This document shows positions 17,276 to 60,114 of a stretch of 64,000 nt of DNA, piece by piece. The notes beneath the pieces are model-generated. The model was not told the origin of the DNA. It ran no database searches and saw only the letters and a program-made list of their open reading frames with translations. Each line of letters begins with the position of its first letter. Positions within the stretch are counted from its first letter, which is position 1. The stretch is from Williamsia deligens (lineage in GTDB: Bacteria; Actinomycetota; Actinomycetes; Mycobacteriales; Mycobacteriaceae), in assembly GCF_024171765.1 (NCBI RefSeq), contig NZ_JAMTCI010000001.1, positions 2,590,796 to 2,654,795 on the forward strand, given 5' to 3'. Made by a program: the position numbers and the translations under genes.

Positions 17276-18478
17276 TCAGCGCGTCGCGGCTGCCCGCCGG
17301 TAGCTGCGGATGGCGGGGTAGGTGAACACGAGCAGCGCGCCGATCGCCCAGGCGAGTGTCTTCCACAGACTCGACCCGAGATCGCCGCCGACGGCGAGTG
17401 CGCGCATGGCGTCGATCGCACACGTCATCGGCTGGTTCGCCACGATCGGCCGCAGCACCGCCGGATAGGCGCTCACGGGTGAGAAGCCCGAATTGAAGAA
17501 CATGAACAGGCTCGACACCAGCGAGACGATCGGGACCAGGGGCAGCCCCGTCGACGACAGTGCCAACGCCAGCACCATCGTCGAGAAGGCCGCACCGAAG
17601 AGCAGCGCGACGGCAAAGATGCCGAGCGAGGGGAGGATCCCCTGGTTGAACCGCCACCCGATGACTGTGCCGAGCGACGTCAGGATGATCGTCCCGAGCA
17701 GGATGCGGGCGAGTTCGGTGATGATGCGGGCCGAGAGATCGGCGCCGCGATGGACCGGGAGCGCGTAGAGGCGGGTCAACAACCCCGTCTTGCGCTCGCT
17801 CTGCAGCCGGACGCCACCGGCGAGCGAGCCGAACATGGCCCCGACCAGCACGACCAGCGGCACGGTGCCGAACGCGCTGTTCTGTCCGGTGGCCTTGCCG
17901 ATGGCATCGCCCAGCACGACCTTGAACATGATCATGCTCAGCGCGGGGAACAGGAGCGTCTGCAACAGGGTCGTGCGGTCGCGCACCCAGACCAGCAGCT
18001 GTCGCCCGGTGAGGATGGCGGTGTGCTCGCGGTAGGCGGTCCAGCCGGTCTCGCCCGTGCGGTGCGGCGTCGGGAACGTCGTCGCCCGTTCCCGCAGGTC
18101 ACCCGTCGGGTGACGATCGGCGAGATGACCGGGCTCGGGGTACTCGGGGTGCGGGTGGTGCGTGGTGCGACCCGCCGCGTCCTCGGTGAGGACGGTCCAC
18201 GTCCCGACGACGGCACGGATCGACCCCGTCCCGGGGAACAACACCTGCCGGCCGGCCCCGGTCGGGCGCGGCGGAGGGGGTGTCGCCGCCAGCCGACTGC
18301 GGATGGCACCCTGGGGCAGCGCCACGGTCTCGGCGGTGGCGATCGCATCGGGGTCCGGTCGCGACCGCCACCAGTGGTCGACGTCGCCGTCGCCCGGCGC
18401 GCGGTGTCGCGGACGGCGCACGGTGCGGGTGCGGTCGGGGGCGTCGTCGGACGGGGTCCCCGTGATCTCCCAGCTCAC
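17276..18478 (-). CDS. ABC-2 type exporter permease (second)
   Basis: The 400-residue protein has six or so membrane segments in its last 250 residues, in the ABC-2 (DrrB-like) pattern with LLQTLLFPALSMIMF and NSGFSPVSAYPAVLRPI. The first 145 residues are polar, Pro/Arg/Thr-rich and probably cytoplasmic, which is longer than usual for this family. The start GTG 18476-18478 overlaps the stop of the preceding permease gene. With the ATPase and first permease it forms a three-gene exporter operon, divergent from the NRPS genes. Export of the peptide product or an acyl lipid is inferred from position. Confidence 0.82.
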   Translation of the reverse strand: MSWEITGTPSDDAPDRTRTVRRPRHRAPGDGDVDHWWRSRPDPDAIATAETVALPQGAIRSRLAATPPPPRPTGAGRQVLFPGTGSIRAVVGTWTVLTEDAAGRTTHHPHPEYPEPGHLADRHPTGDLRERATTFPTPHRTGETGWTAYREHTAILTGRQLLVWVRDRTTLLQTLLFPALSMIMFKVVLGDAIGKATGQNSAFGTVPLVVLVGAMFGSLAGGVRLQSERKTGLLTRLYALPVHRGADLSARIITELARILLGTIILTSLGTVIGWRFNQGILPSLGIFAVALLFGAAFSTMVLALALSSTGLPLVPIVSLVSSLFMFFNSGFSPVSAYPAVLRPIVANQPMTCAIDAMRALAVGGDLGSSLWKTLAWAIGALLVFTYPAIRSYRRAAATR

Positions 18479-19332
18479 TTGCGATAACCCCGCGCGAAGA
18501 CCATGGCGAAGCCGACGAACACGAGGACGAGGATGCCCAGCGCCCATGCGCCGGGCGCGACGAACTGGTCGGCTCGGACGGACCCGCTGTCGAAGGCACG
18601 CATCAGTTCGGTGAACTGCGAGATGGGCTGGTTGCGCGCGAACGGACGGATCCACCCGGGGAACTGGGACTCAGGGACGAACCCGGTCGAGAGCATCCCG
18701 AGGATGAGCTGGGGGAGTGCGAGCGCCTGGCTCGTCGCCTCCGGGTTGTTGGCGAGGATGCCGATCGCGTCGGCGCCCACCGCGAGCAGGATGCCGATGG
18801 CGAGCGCGACCAGGATGAATCCGAGGAAGTACAGCGGACCCTGCTGCGGACGCCACCCGATCGCGAGGCCCGACAGCAGGGCCCAGACGAGCGACACGAC
18901 GAGCAGGACCGTGTTCGCCACCATCCGGGCCAGCATCGGGACCATCGGGTTCACCGGCATGCTGCGCAGGCGTTCGGTGATGCCCACCGAGGCGTCCGTG
19001 GCCGCGCGCATCGCCGCCGAGGTCGCGACGAACCCCACCGACTGCAGGCAGATGACCGGCATGAGGAACTGCCCGTAGCGGACGCCGGGGATGGAGTCGA
19101 AGATGCTGCGCAGCGGGACGTAGAAGCAGATCGCGAGCATGATCGGCGCGAAGACGCCCAGGTAGAACTCGCCCTGGCGGAACATCGACCGCAACGACCG
19201 ACCGGTCAGCGCACCGATCTGGTTGAGGGGGTGGACCGTGGGACGGCCGGTGTCGCCGCCCATGAGCCGGGCGACCGGGTCGTGCGCGCCGTCGGCCGTC
19301 ACCACGGCCGGTCCCGAGGCGGCGCCGGTCAT
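18475..19332 (-). CDS. ABC-2 type exporter permease (first)
   Basis: The 285-residue integral membrane protein has about six hydrophobic segments and the ABC-2 family signature around NNPEATSQALALPQL and SQFPGWIRPFARNQPISQFTE. This is the pattern of DrrB/DrrC daunorubicin-type permeases. Its ATG (19330-19332) overlaps the ATPase stop and its stop overlaps the next permease start. The two permeases would form a heterodimer with the ATPase bound inside. Confidence 0.85.
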   Translation of the reverse strand: MTGAASGPAVVTADGAHDPVARLMGGDTGRPTVHPLNQIGALTGRSLRSMFRQGEFYLGVFAPIMLAICFYVPLRSIFDSIPGVRYGQFLMPVICLQSVGFVATSAAMRAATDASVGITERLRSMPVNPMVPMLARMVANTVLLVVSLVWALLSGLAIGWRPQQGPLYFLGFILVALAIGILLAVGADAIGILANNPEATSQALALPQLILGMLSTGFVPESQFPGWIRPFARNQPISQFTELMRAFDSGSVRADQFVAPGAWALGILVLVFVGFAMVFARGYRK

Positions 19333-20345
19333 CGGGCTCCCGGGCCCGACGGCGCGGCCGGATCGCTCGGCGACTCGGTCAGCTTGAGGAACACGTCGTC
19401 GAGGGACGGCCGCCGCAGGCCGACATCGGTGAGTTCGATGCCCGCGTCGTCGATCCGGCGGACCACCTCGACGAGGGTCGCGGTACCGGTGCGGGCGGGC
19501 ACGGTGAGTGCCGAGTCGGTCGCATTGCGTCGCACGCCGTCGGGCGCGAGGTCGGCGAGGAGATCGGCGACGCGGTCGAGGTCGTCGGGGTAACTCGGGA
19601 CGACCTCGCACACCGTCCCCGCGACGCGCTCCTTCAACTCGTCGGCGGTGCCCTCGGCGATGACCCGGCCGGAGTCGATGACGACGATGTTGTCGCTGAG
19701 GAGATCGGCCTCCTCGAGATACTGCGTCGTCAGCAGCGTGGTGATCCCCAGGTCGCGCAGCGACGTCACGATGTTCCACACGTCCTGTCGGCTCCGGGGG
19801 TCGAGGCCCGTCGTGGGTTCGTCCAGGAAGACGACCTCGGGGCGCACCACCAGGCCACACGCGATGTCGATGCGGCGACGCATGCCACCGGAGAACGTCC
19901 CCACGCGACGACCGGCCGACTCGGTGAGCGCGAACGCCTCGAGCAGTTCTTCCGCGCGCCGCCGGGCCGTCTTCTTGTCCAGCCCCATCAGACGTCCGAA
20001 GAGGACGAGGTTCTCGCGTCCGGTGAGGGCCTCGTCGAGCGCGGCGAACTGTCCGGTCAGCATGATCGACTGCCGGACGCCCGCGCGGTGGGTCACCACG
20101 TCGTAGCCGGCGATGGTCGCCGAGCCGCCGTCCGGGACGAGCAGCGTGGCGAGCATGTTGACCGTCGTGGTCTTCCCGGCGCCGTTGGGGCCCAGGAGGC
20201 CGAGCACGGTCCCGGTGGGCACCTGGAAGGAGACGCCGTCGACGGCGGTGAAGTCACCGAACCGTTTCACCAGGTTGTCCGCGACGACCGCGGGCTCCGT
20301 GGCTGATCGGGCGTCCCCGGCCAACCGGCCCTGCGTCACTGACAT
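19329..20345 (-). CDS. DrrA-like ABC exporter ATPase
   Basis: The 338-residue nucleotide-binding protein has Walker A GPNGAGKT (52-59), signature FSGGMRRR, Walker B VVFLDEPT and a C-terminal extension of about 100 residues typical of DrrA-type drug and glycolipid exporters. It leads a minus-strand operon with two ABC-2 permeases and is divergent from the NRPS-associated genes across 287 bp. The start is ATG 20343-20345. Confidence 0.9.
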   Translation of the reverse strand: MSVTQGRLAGDARSATEPAVVADNLVKRFGDFTAVDGVSFQVPTGTVLGLLGPNGAGKTTTVNMLATLLVPDGGSATIAGYDVVTHRAGVRQSIMLTGQFAALDEALTGRENLVLFGRLMGLDKKTARRRAEELLEAFALTESAGRRVGTFSGGMRRRIDIACGLVVRPEVVFLDEPTTGLDPRSRQDVWNIVTSLRDLGITTLLTTQYLEEADLLSDNIVVIDSGRVIAEGTADELKERVAGTVCEVVPSYPDDLDRVADLLADLAPDGVRRNATDSALTVPARTGTATLVEVVRRIDDAGIELTDVGLRRPSLDDVFLKLTESPSDPAAPSGPGAR

Positions 20346-20530
20346 CGGTCGTCTGCTCCCTGGTCGAGTTCTCGGGCAGCGGGGATCGGGATCCTGAAGT
20401 CGCGATCGCGGCTGTCACGACGAAGATAGCCGACCGGGGATGCCGTCGAGGGCAACCCGTCAGGCCTGTAACGCCTCGGCGGACGCCGCCGATATCTCTT
20501 CGGAGTGACCGGGGAATTCGCGATGACGTA

Positions 20531-20558
20531 TTTCTGGTTGCTGAAAGTCGGATAACAT
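20531..20558 (+). promoter_or_regulatory. Candidate promoter for the NRPS-associated genes
   Basis: Within an AT-rich patch of the divergent gap, TTTCTG (20531-20536) and TAACAT (20553-20558) are separated by 16 bp. They would give a leader of about 65 bases before the GTG at 20633. The -35 is weak. No IdeR/DtxR iron box was found in this gap, which argues against a classical iron-regulated siderophore locus. Confidence 0.3.
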
Positions 20559-20632
20559 TTACGCGTCCGACAATGCGCCGACATTCGACACGTCGATCGG
20601 GTGCATTCGGAACACGAGCTGGAGGAGGGACC

Positions 20633-20974
20633 GTGGCGACTACGCTCGGTGTAGGACTCAGCACCCCCCCGACCGCGGGTACGACACGCACCCTGGGCGA
20701 ACTGGTGGCCCGCGCGGCCGCGGTGGCGCCGGAGGCGCCCGCCGTGACCCGGACCGACCGCACCCTCACGTTCGGTGAGCTGGCCGGCGCGGCGCGCGCC
20801 GCGATGACCTCGATGTCGACGACGAGCTCGATCGACGACTCCACGCTCACCGTCGCGCTGATGATGACCGTGCCCGGGCTCGCCGTGTCGGGGCCGGAGG
20901 GACTGGCGGCTACGCTTGCCGCGCTGCGGGCGGCGGCGACCGTCGCCGCCGGTACCGCAGGACGCACTCGCTGA
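20633..20974 (+). CDS. Stand-alone A-domain-N-terminus-like protein (copy 1)
   Basis: This 113-residue protein is not a known family to me. Residues from RTLGELVAR onward resemble the first 90 or so residues of an NRPS adenylation domain, with Pro in APEAPA and the strand LTFGEL, then a helical tail with VPGL. The nucleotide- and substrate-binding motifs are absent, so it cannot adenylate. It aligns gaplessly over 88 residues with the gene at 21453 and with two segments inside the synthetase. GTG 20633 is preceded by AGGAGG (20623-20628), a strong site. It is 16 bases upstream of mbtH, so the two are probably co-translated. A scaffold or adaptor role for the NRPS is a guess. Confidence 0.6.
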   Translation: MATTLGVGLSTPPTAGTTRTLGELVARAAAVAPEAPAVTRTDRTLTFGELAGAARAAMTSMSTTSSIDDSTLTVALMMTVPGLAVSGPEGLAATLAALRAAATVAAGTAGRTR

Positions 20975-20990
20975 ACAGGAGGTCGACGCC

Positions 20991-21212
20991 ATGAGCAATC
21001 CGTTCGACGACGAGAACGGCCGTTTCTTCGTGCTCGTCAACGACGAGAACCAGCACTCGCTCTGGCCGACCTTCGCCGACATCCCCGCCGGATGGACCAA
21101 GGTCTTCGGCGAGTCGTCGCGCCAGGAGTGCCTGGACTACGTCAACGAGCACTGGACAGATCTTCGTCCGAAGAGCCTCATCGAGGCCATGGAGGCCGAC
21201 GCGGGGCAGTGA
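20991..21212 (+). CDS. mbtH: MbtH-like protein
   Basis: MbtH-like proteins bind adenylation domains and are needed for their folding or activity. The 73-residue protein shows the family marks [49 protein letters not shown] (20977-20982) lies 8 bases before the ATG. Its place upstream of the synthetase indicates that at least one A domain of the NRPS depends on it. Confidence 0.95.
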   Translation: MSNPFDDENGRFFVLVNDENQHSLWPTFADIPAGWTKVFGESSRQECLDYVNEHWTDLRPKSLIEAMEADAGQ

Positions 21213-21256
21213 CCGCACGCGTGACCTGCACGTTCCGGCCACGCCCGTGTCACGGG

Positions 21257-21272
21257 TGTGACACGAATCACC
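21257..21272. promoter_or_regulatory. CRP/GlxR-like operator
   Basis: TGTGA-CACGAA-TCACC matches the actinobacterial CRP/GlxR consensus TGTGA-N6-TCACA at nine of ten fixed bases. It lies in the 240-bp gap between mbtH and the second small gene, about 195 bases before the latter. A second palindrome, GTGTG-N4-CACAC, lies at 21406-21419, and GTTCC-N10-GGAAC at 21356-21375. The gap therefore probably holds a separate regulated promoter. Confidence 0.45.
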
Positions 21273-21452
21273 CGGGTGACGACTGTATTTCGGCCGTTTC
21301 CGGCGTGTGACGCCGCTGGTGGGGCCCCTTTTGTGGAGGCCCTCCAGAGGAAACCGTTCCAATCTGTAACGGAACAGACACCCATCTGCGCTCCCCCTCC
21401 GGTTAGTGTGATCGCACACACCGGGAAAGTCGCACATGTACAGGGGTGAGAG

Positions 21453-21884
21453 ATGACTTCCACAGCAGTTCGGTCGGGGGGAACGGCCGCGTCGGACCAG
21501 TCGCTCGGAGCAGGCGCTCCGGACCTGGTCACTGCCGTTCGCCGAGTTGCTGCCGCCACGCCGGGTCGCGTGGTGTGCCGGTACCACTACCGCGCCATCT
21601 CCTACCGGGAGCTGGACGCCGCCCTGGACCTCATGGTCCCGGTCACCCGCGGTCAGCAGATGGACGACCGCGCCGCCGTCGTGGCCGCCGTCTTCGCCGC
21701 GATCCCGTCGCTGTCCGCCGAGCGTGACCCGGCCACCGTCGCGGCCGTGATCGACGGGACGTTCGCCCGCGTCCTCGCCGACCTCGCCGAGGTCGACATC
21801 GCCGCTGTCGCATCGCCACAACGCGCTGCGGGCACCAGCGAGATCGATCTCCGCGGTATCGCCAGCCGCCTCACCGGCGCCTGA
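21453..21884 (+). CDS. Stand-alone A-domain-N-terminus-like protein (copy 2)
   Basis: This 143-residue protein is a homologue of the small gene at 20633. After about 24 polar residues it has PDLVTAVRRV, Pro in ATPGR, the strand ISYREL and a helical part with AIPSL, each at the same spacing as in copy 1 and the two NRPS-embedded segments. A C-terminal extension of about 30 residues follows, ending RGIASRLTGA. No A-domain catalytic motif is present. The start is ATG 21453, with GGGGTGAG before it. It is followed by a strong hairpin, then the NRPS leader. Function is unknown; a trans-acting partner of the synthetase is an inference from location and homology. Confidence 0.6.
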   Translation: MTSTAVRSGGTAASDQSLGAGAPDLVTAVRRVAAATPGRVVCRYHYRAISYRELDAALDLMVPVTRGQQMDDRAAVVAAVFAAIPSLSAERDPATVAAVIDGTFARVLADLAEVDIAAVASPQRAAGTSEIDLRGIASRLTGA

Positions 21885-21889
21885 TCCAC

Positions 21890-21908
21890 CGCCCGCGATC
21901 CGCGGGCG
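21890..21908 (+). terminator. GC hairpin after the second small gene
   Basis: CGCCCGCG and CGCGGGCG form a perfect 8-bp stem with a 3-base loop, starting 6 bases after the stop at 21884. No U-tract follows, which is usual for actinobacterial terminators. It may end or attenuate transcription into the NRPS gene. Confidence 0.5.
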
Positions 21909-21974
21909 CAGGACACTTCACCATCCCGGCCTCGGCCGGCTCCTCGCTGCGTCGTCGACGTGTCGTGCTGATGT

Positions 21975-22001
21975 ACCATCGGTAGTCGTTTTGTCGATGG
22001 T
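21975..22001. promoter_or_regulatory. Inverted repeat upstream of the NRPS gene
   Basis: ACCATCG and CGATGGT form 7-bp arms around a 13-base spacer, about 175 bases before the NRPS start, in an AT-richer stretch (GTCGTTTTGTCG). It could be an operator. A weak promoter pair, TTGTCG then TGCGAT at 17 bp (21991-22019), overlaps its right arm. Confidence 0.35.
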
Positions 22002-22062
22002 TCATGACGGCATTGCGATCGCACAGTCTGTCCACGATCCGGGCAGCCAGGAGGAACCGGGC

Positions 22063-22092
22063 GTGTCACCACGCCCGCAGGTCCGTTCGTGA
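22063..22092 (+). CDS. Possible nine-residue leader peptide of the NRPS gene
   Basis: GTG 22063 is preceded by a perfect AGGAGG (22049-22054) with an 8-base spacing, the best ribosome site in the region. The frame encodes MSPRPQVRS and then stops. It is in the same frame as the NRPS gene but is closed by TGA at 22090 and again at 22102. The stem CGGGCGTG / CACGCCCG (22058-22077, 4-base loop) covers its start. A translated leader controlling the 34-kb gene is possible; a chance site or a lost start codon is the alternative. Confidence 0.35.
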   Translation: MSPRPQVRS

Positions 22093-22176
22093 CACGATCG
22101 ATGAGCGCTGCTTCACGTCAGTGCATTGTCGACCGAGACACGGTGGACCCTCGTTCGGGATGGGAGCACGAGAGAC

Positions 22177-56241
<34,065 letters not shown>

Positions 56242-56299
56242 GAGGTCGGCTCACCCGGGGCCACAGCCGCACGCCCGGGACGCCCCACCCCGTATACGA

Positions 56300-56332
56300 C
56301 GACGCCCGCCGCAGGAGATGCGGCGGGCGTCG
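56300..56332. terminator. Bidirectional terminator between the NRPS and lipase genes
   Basis: A 13-bp perfect stem (56300-56312 with 56320-56332; core GACGCCCGCCGC / GCGGCGGGCGTC) with a 7-base loop lies 59 bases after the NRPS stop and 20 bases after the convergent lipase stop on its strand. It can serve both transcripts. Confidence 0.8.
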
Positions 56333-56351
56333 GTGTCGGGGGAGTGAGGTG

Positions 56352-57260
56352 TCAGGGGCAGGGAGCCGGGTGGGTGGCGGCCCACGTCGGGTCCAGTGCA
56401 CCGAGCACCAGACCGATCACACGGGGGTCCGAGGTCATCCCCATGTGGTCCACGACCGCCGTCCGGCAGCCGTCCTGGACCCAGGCGTTGCGCACCTGGG
56501 CGCCCGGCCCGGCGGTGAGGAAGGTGCGCTCGGGTGGGGTCACCATGGTGTCGTCGCGGGTGCCGAACACGACGTACCGCACGCCGGGCTGCGTGTCGCC
56601 GCCGGCGTTGAGCCGTTCGAGGAACGGTGAGCCGATCATCTGCTCGACGTAGGACGGTCCGACGGCGATGGACGCGAGGCGTACCACCGGGATGCCGAGC
56701 AGCTGGCCGATGGCGCCGATCATCTGGTTGCGGTTGAACGAGGTGCCGTGGTTCGTCCCCGCGAGGCTGACGAGGGTGTTCACCGCGTTGGCCGACGGGT
56801 TGGACCGGTTCGTCCCACCGTCGAACTTCATGTACTGGCGGGCGACGACCGCGCCCTGGGAGTGGCCCACGATGTCCACCTGTCGCGCCCCGGTCTCGCT
56901 GCGCACCTTCGCGACGAAGGCCCCCAGCGTCTGCGCGGACTCCCGGATGGAGTCACCGCCGAACAGGTCGAGGAGGTTCTGCGGACTCAGCGGCTGACGT
57001 TTCCCGTAGGACATCGTGTAGACGCAGTACCCCTGCTCACGTAGGGCGGGGGCCATCTTGTCCCAGGTCTTCGTCGGGTTCGACCACGTCCCGTGTACGA
57101 GGACGACGGGCCGCGGATGTGCTGCCGACGGGTGGCACGACGGGTCGTCCGTCCCGCCCGAGCTGTTCGGGGCGGCGAGCGCCTGCGCGGGTATCGCCAT
57201 CAGGGACACCACGGCTGCAGCGGCCACACACATCCGACGTCGCCAACGGACAGACCTCAC
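56352..57260 (-). CDS. Secreted lipase/esterase (alpha/beta hydrolase)
   Basis: The 302-residue protein has a signal peptide: a basic start (RSVRWRRR), a hydrophobic stretch and a cleavage site after AQALA at about residue 29. The hydrolase core shows VVLVHGTW (oxyanion loop) and GHSQG with the nucleophile Ser134. Paired cysteines fit a secreted fold of the actinobacterial class 2 lipase type. GTG 57258-57260 is preferred because GAGGAG lies 5 bases before it; ATG 57285-57287 has no such site. It is convergent with the NRPS gene and exported, so it is unlikely to be the missing thioesterase. Confidence 0.82.
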   Translation of the reverse strand: MRSVRWRRRMCVAAAAVVSLMAIPAQALAAPNSSGGTDDPSCHPSAAHPRPVVLVHGTWSNPTKTWDKMAPALREQGYCVYTMSYGKRQPLSPQNLLDLFGGDSIRESAQTLGAFVAKVRSETGARQVDIVGHSQGAVVARQYMKFDGGTNRSNPSANAVNTLVSLAGTNHGTSFNRNQMIGAIGQLLGIPVVRLASIAVGPSYVEQMIGSPFLERLNAGGDTQPGVRYVVFGTRDDTMVTPPERTFLTAGPGAQVRNAWVQDGCRTAVVDHMGMTSDPRVIGLVLGALDPTWAATHPAPCP

Positions 57261-57344
57261 GAACACACTCCTCTTCTGCCCCCGCATTCGCAGAACGTCA
57301 TGAACTCTTTACGATCACGACAATTTAATTCACGATAACGCGAC

Positions 57345-57359
57345 GTTACGCCCCGTAAC
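57345..57359. promoter_or_regulatory. Palindrome in the lipase promoter region
   Basis: GTTACG-CCC-CGTAAC is a perfect inverted repeat 84 bases upstream of the lipase GTG. It adjoins the most AT-rich stretch in the area (around TTTAATTCACGATAACG, 57325-57341), where a promoter is likely. It is a candidate operator. The remainder of the gap to 57487 shows nothing I recognise. Confidence 0.4.
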
Positions 57360-57487
57360 ACCCATGTTGAGAACCCGTTCACCCCGCGTCCGGGCGAGTC
57401 GTCGCTTTCGTCGCGTGTCGTCATCCGATCGATGCCGGTGTGAGATCTGGTGGCCACCGACCACGGTCGGGTGCTCACCGCACGTGA

Positions 57488-59020
57488 TCAGCAGCGACCC
57501 GGCCGCGGGGTCGGACGTGCGTCGGAGAGCATCTCCCGGGCCCGGATCGTGCTCAGGTCGGCGTCCGCCCAGCGACGCTGCGTCTGCACGTCGGCGGTGA
57601 TCGCGGCGAGAACGCAGTCGCGGAGATCCGGCGGCAGTCGCAACAGCTGACCGGTCGCGTCGGGGGAGAGGTCCGACAACTGCCCCGTGTCGACGCGGCC
57701 CGTCTTCTCGAAGCGGTCGACGTTGATCTCGGCGATGCGGGCGTCGGGGTCGTACGCGGCGAACGTGAGCGCCCCGACGATCGTCAGCGCGGCGACCGCC
57801 CGGACGAGATGTCGGGTGCCGAGGCCCGCGCCGGCCACCATCAGCGCGACGAGCACCACGGCGAACCACAGCTCGACGGCCGTCGCCCCCGCGCGGAGCC
57901 GGGTCGCGCCGAACGCGTCGACGTAGAGGTCCATCCGGTGCAGGGCGGACGCGACGACGGCGAGCGCCGAGAGACACAGCCCCCCGAGGATCACCCGCAC
58001 CGCGACACGGTCGCGTGTGGTGTCCCGCGGGGACCGCCGCCAGGCGACGGCCACGACGGCGATGGTCAACGCCGTCACCACGAAGAGCTGCCAGAAGCCG
58101 GACCGGGCGTACTGCGCGTAGGTGAGGCCGACGGTGCGCTGGACGTGGTCGTCGCCGCCGAACAACGTCGAGGCCTGGGTGAGGAGGAAGGCGAGCGAGA
58201 CGAGCAGCACCGTCCCCGCGGGCAGCGCCCACATCCACGTGGCGTGGACGGTCCGCGCCGGCACGGGGACGTGTGTCGATCGCGGTCGCGCCCAGCGCAG
58301 ATGGACGCCGACCGCCACGACCACGGCCGCGAGCACACCGACGGCGACCTGCGGGCCGACGTCGAGCGACCCGACGTCGGGGGTGAGGACCTCGAGGAGA
58401 TGGGCGAAGGCGGCGTCCGCGCCGGCGAACAGTGCGCCGAACACGACCGCGAGCACGACGGTCAGCGTGACCACGCCGGCGACGGCCCGCGGGTCGTCCA
58501 CCCGGCGACCGCTGCCCGCCCGCGCCACCGTGCGGCCCGTCCACGCCAGCGCCCGCGGCGTCAGCAGCACCGACGCCATCGCGCCGAACGCCGTCTGCCG
58601 CAGGGTGCGCGCGTCGACGACGAGTCCCACCGCGGTGACGGCGGCGAGTGCCAGGCAGCCGCCCACCACCCAGTCCGCGCTGCGCCAGGCCGCGACCGAC
58701 ACCAGGGCGGCCACGGCGACGACGCCGACGACACCGGACGGGGCCGGGCGACGCCGCGGCGACCCGATCAGCACCGCGGCGAGGACGGCGACCGCGACGA
58801 CCACGACGCCGATGCCGGTCCACCCCGTCGGTGTGGCGACCGCGGCGCTGATCGCGGCGAGGGTCACGGCGACGGGCACCCGGGTCGGGGCGCCGCGGGG
58901 GACGCCCTCGACCGTCGTCATCAGGGGTGCCCACGCCGGCTGCCGCGCCGGAGGGGCTGCGGGCGCGGGGTGGGGCGCGGGGTGGGGCGCGAACTGCTCG
59001 ACAGGGGGTGGTCCGGGCAT
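57488..59020 (-). CDS. DUF4173-like polytopic membrane protein
   Basis: The 510-residue protein has a proline/alanine-rich cytoplasmic start of about 50 residues, then ten or more hydrophobic segments in the DUF4153/DUF4173 pattern, including a conserved-looking HRMDLYVDAFG. A soluble tail of about 90 residues contains EINVDRFEKTGRVD and a DLSPDAT segment. Function is unknown. It follows the two-component genes on the same strand, 77 bases after the kinase, so it probably belongs to their operon and may be their target or sensor partner. The start is ATG 59018-59020. Confidence 0.75.
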   Translation of the reverse strand: MPGPPPVEQFAPHPAPHPAPAAPPARQPAWAPLMTTVEGVPRGAPTRVPVAVTLAAISAAVATPTGWTGIGVVVVAVAVLAAVLIGSPRRRPAPSGVVGVVAVAALVSVAAWRSADWVVGGCLALAAVTAVGLVVDARTLRQTAFGAMASVLLTPRALAWTGRTVARAGSGRRVDDPRAVAGVVTLTVVLAVVFGALFAGADAAFAHLLEVLTPDVGSLDVGPQVAVGVLAAVVVAVGVHLRWARPRSTHVPVPARTVHATWMWALPAGTVLLVSLAFLLTQASTLFGGDDHVQRTVGLTYAQYARSGFWQLFVVTALTIAVVAVAWRRSPRDTTRDRVAVRVILGGLCLSALAVVASALHRMDLYVDAFGATRLRAGATAVELWFAVVLVALMVAGAGLGTRHLVRAVAALTIVGALTFAAYDPDARIAEINVDRFEKTGRVDTGQLSDLSPDATGQLLRLPPDLRDCVLAAITADVQTQRRWADADLSTIRAREMLSDARPTPRPGRC

Positions 59021-59097
59021 GGGGGTATCGCCTCTCGTCGTGCGGGTGGGAAAACTGCGCGGATGCGCGCGGGGGCGTCGTCGACGCCCGGGTCGGG

Positions 59098-60114
59098 TCA
59101 GGTGGGGGCGTGTGCCGGGAGGCGGAGGCGGATGCGACATCCACCGGGCTCGTCGACAACGGCGATCTCGCCGTCGTGCAGACGGACCACCCAGTGGGCG
59201 ATCGCCAGGCCGAGGCCGGTCCCGCCGTCGCGGGAACCGCCGCGGGTGAACCGCTCGAAGATCCGACTGCGCTCGCCCGGGTCGATGCCCGGGCCCTCGT
59301 CGGCGACGTCGACGACTACGGCGTCGCCGTCGACGCGGGCGGAGACGTCCACGACGCCGCCGGCGGGGGAGTGGCGCGCCGCGTTGTCGAGGAGGTTCGC
59401 GAAGACCTGGTGCATCCGGGCCTCGTCGGCGGTCAGCACGACCCCGCGCGGCACGGCGTTGCAGAAGGTGATCGGGGTGCTCGGGCCCGGACCGGACTCC
59501 GTACGGAGCACGCACTCGGCGATCGCGTCGTCGGTGAAGCCGTGCAGGTCGATCGCGTCGTGGCCGAGTGCGATCGCGCCGCCCTCGACGCGGGACAGGT
59601 CGAGCAGGTCGTCGATGAGGCGACCGAGGCGGTCGGTCTGGCTCAGCGCCAGCGCGAGCGTGTCGCGGTCGGGGGTGCTCACCCCGTCGACGAGGTTCTC
59701 CACCACCGCGTGCAGCGCCGCGACAGGCGTCCGGAGTTCGTGCGCGACGTTGCCGATGACCTCGCGCCGGTAGGTGTCGGTGGCCGAGAGGTCGGCGGCC
59801 ATCTGGTTGAACGCGGTCGCCAGCGTCCCGATCTCGTCGCGGGACGTCGCGCGGACGCGACCCGAGTAGTCGCCCTGCGACATCGCGCGGACCGCGCCGG
59901 TCATCTCGCGCAGCGGTGCGGTCATCCCGTGCGCCAGGAACCAGGTGACGACCAACGCCACGATCAGCGCCATCAGCAGCGCATACCGGAACTGCCACTG
60001 GGCGGTCACCCAGAACGACACGCTCGACGTGGTGAGCGCGACACCGACAACGACGGCGGTCTTCACCTTGAAGGACCGCAGCGCGTCGAGCGGGCGCGGC
60101 CGACCCGGCGTCAC
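59098..60114 (-). CDS. Sensor histidine kinase with almost no extracellular loop
   Basis: The 338-residue kinase has two membrane segments (about 17-35 and 43-61) joined by only a few residues, then HAMP and HisKA with the phospho-acceptor His125 in NVAHELRTP. The ATPase domain has NLLDNAARHS, DEGPGI and GGTGLGLAI. With no outside domain it probably senses within the membrane or through a partner, perhaps the polytopic protein encoded next. GTG 60114 overlaps the response regulator stop. Confidence 0.87.
   Translation of the reverse strand: MTPGRPRPLDALRSFKVKTAVVVGVALTTSSVSFWVTAQWQFRYALLMALIVALVVTWFLAHGMTAPLREMTGAVRAMSQGDYSGRVRATSRDEIGTLATAFNQMAADLSATDTYRREVIGNVAHELRTPVAALHAVVENLVDGVSTPDRDTLALALSQTDRLGRLIDDLLDLSRVEGGAIALGHDAIDLHGFTDDAIAECVLRTESGPGPSTPITFCNAVPRGVVLTADEARMHQVFANLLDNAARHSPAGGVVDVSARVDGDAVVVDVADEGPGIDPGERSRIFERFTRGGSRDGGTGLGLAIAHWVVRLHDGEIAVVDEPGGCRIRLRLPAHAPT

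Noticed and set aside
20346-22176. IdeR/DtxR iron box for a siderophore locus
   Set aside because: No TTAGGTTAGGCTAACCTAA-like 19-mer was found in the gaps. With no DHB or hydroxamate genes either, a siderophore assignment is not supported.
56352-57260. The adjacent hydrolase as the missing NRPS thioesterase
   Set aside because: It has a clear signal peptide, is transcribed towards the NRPS from its own promoter and resembles secreted lipases.
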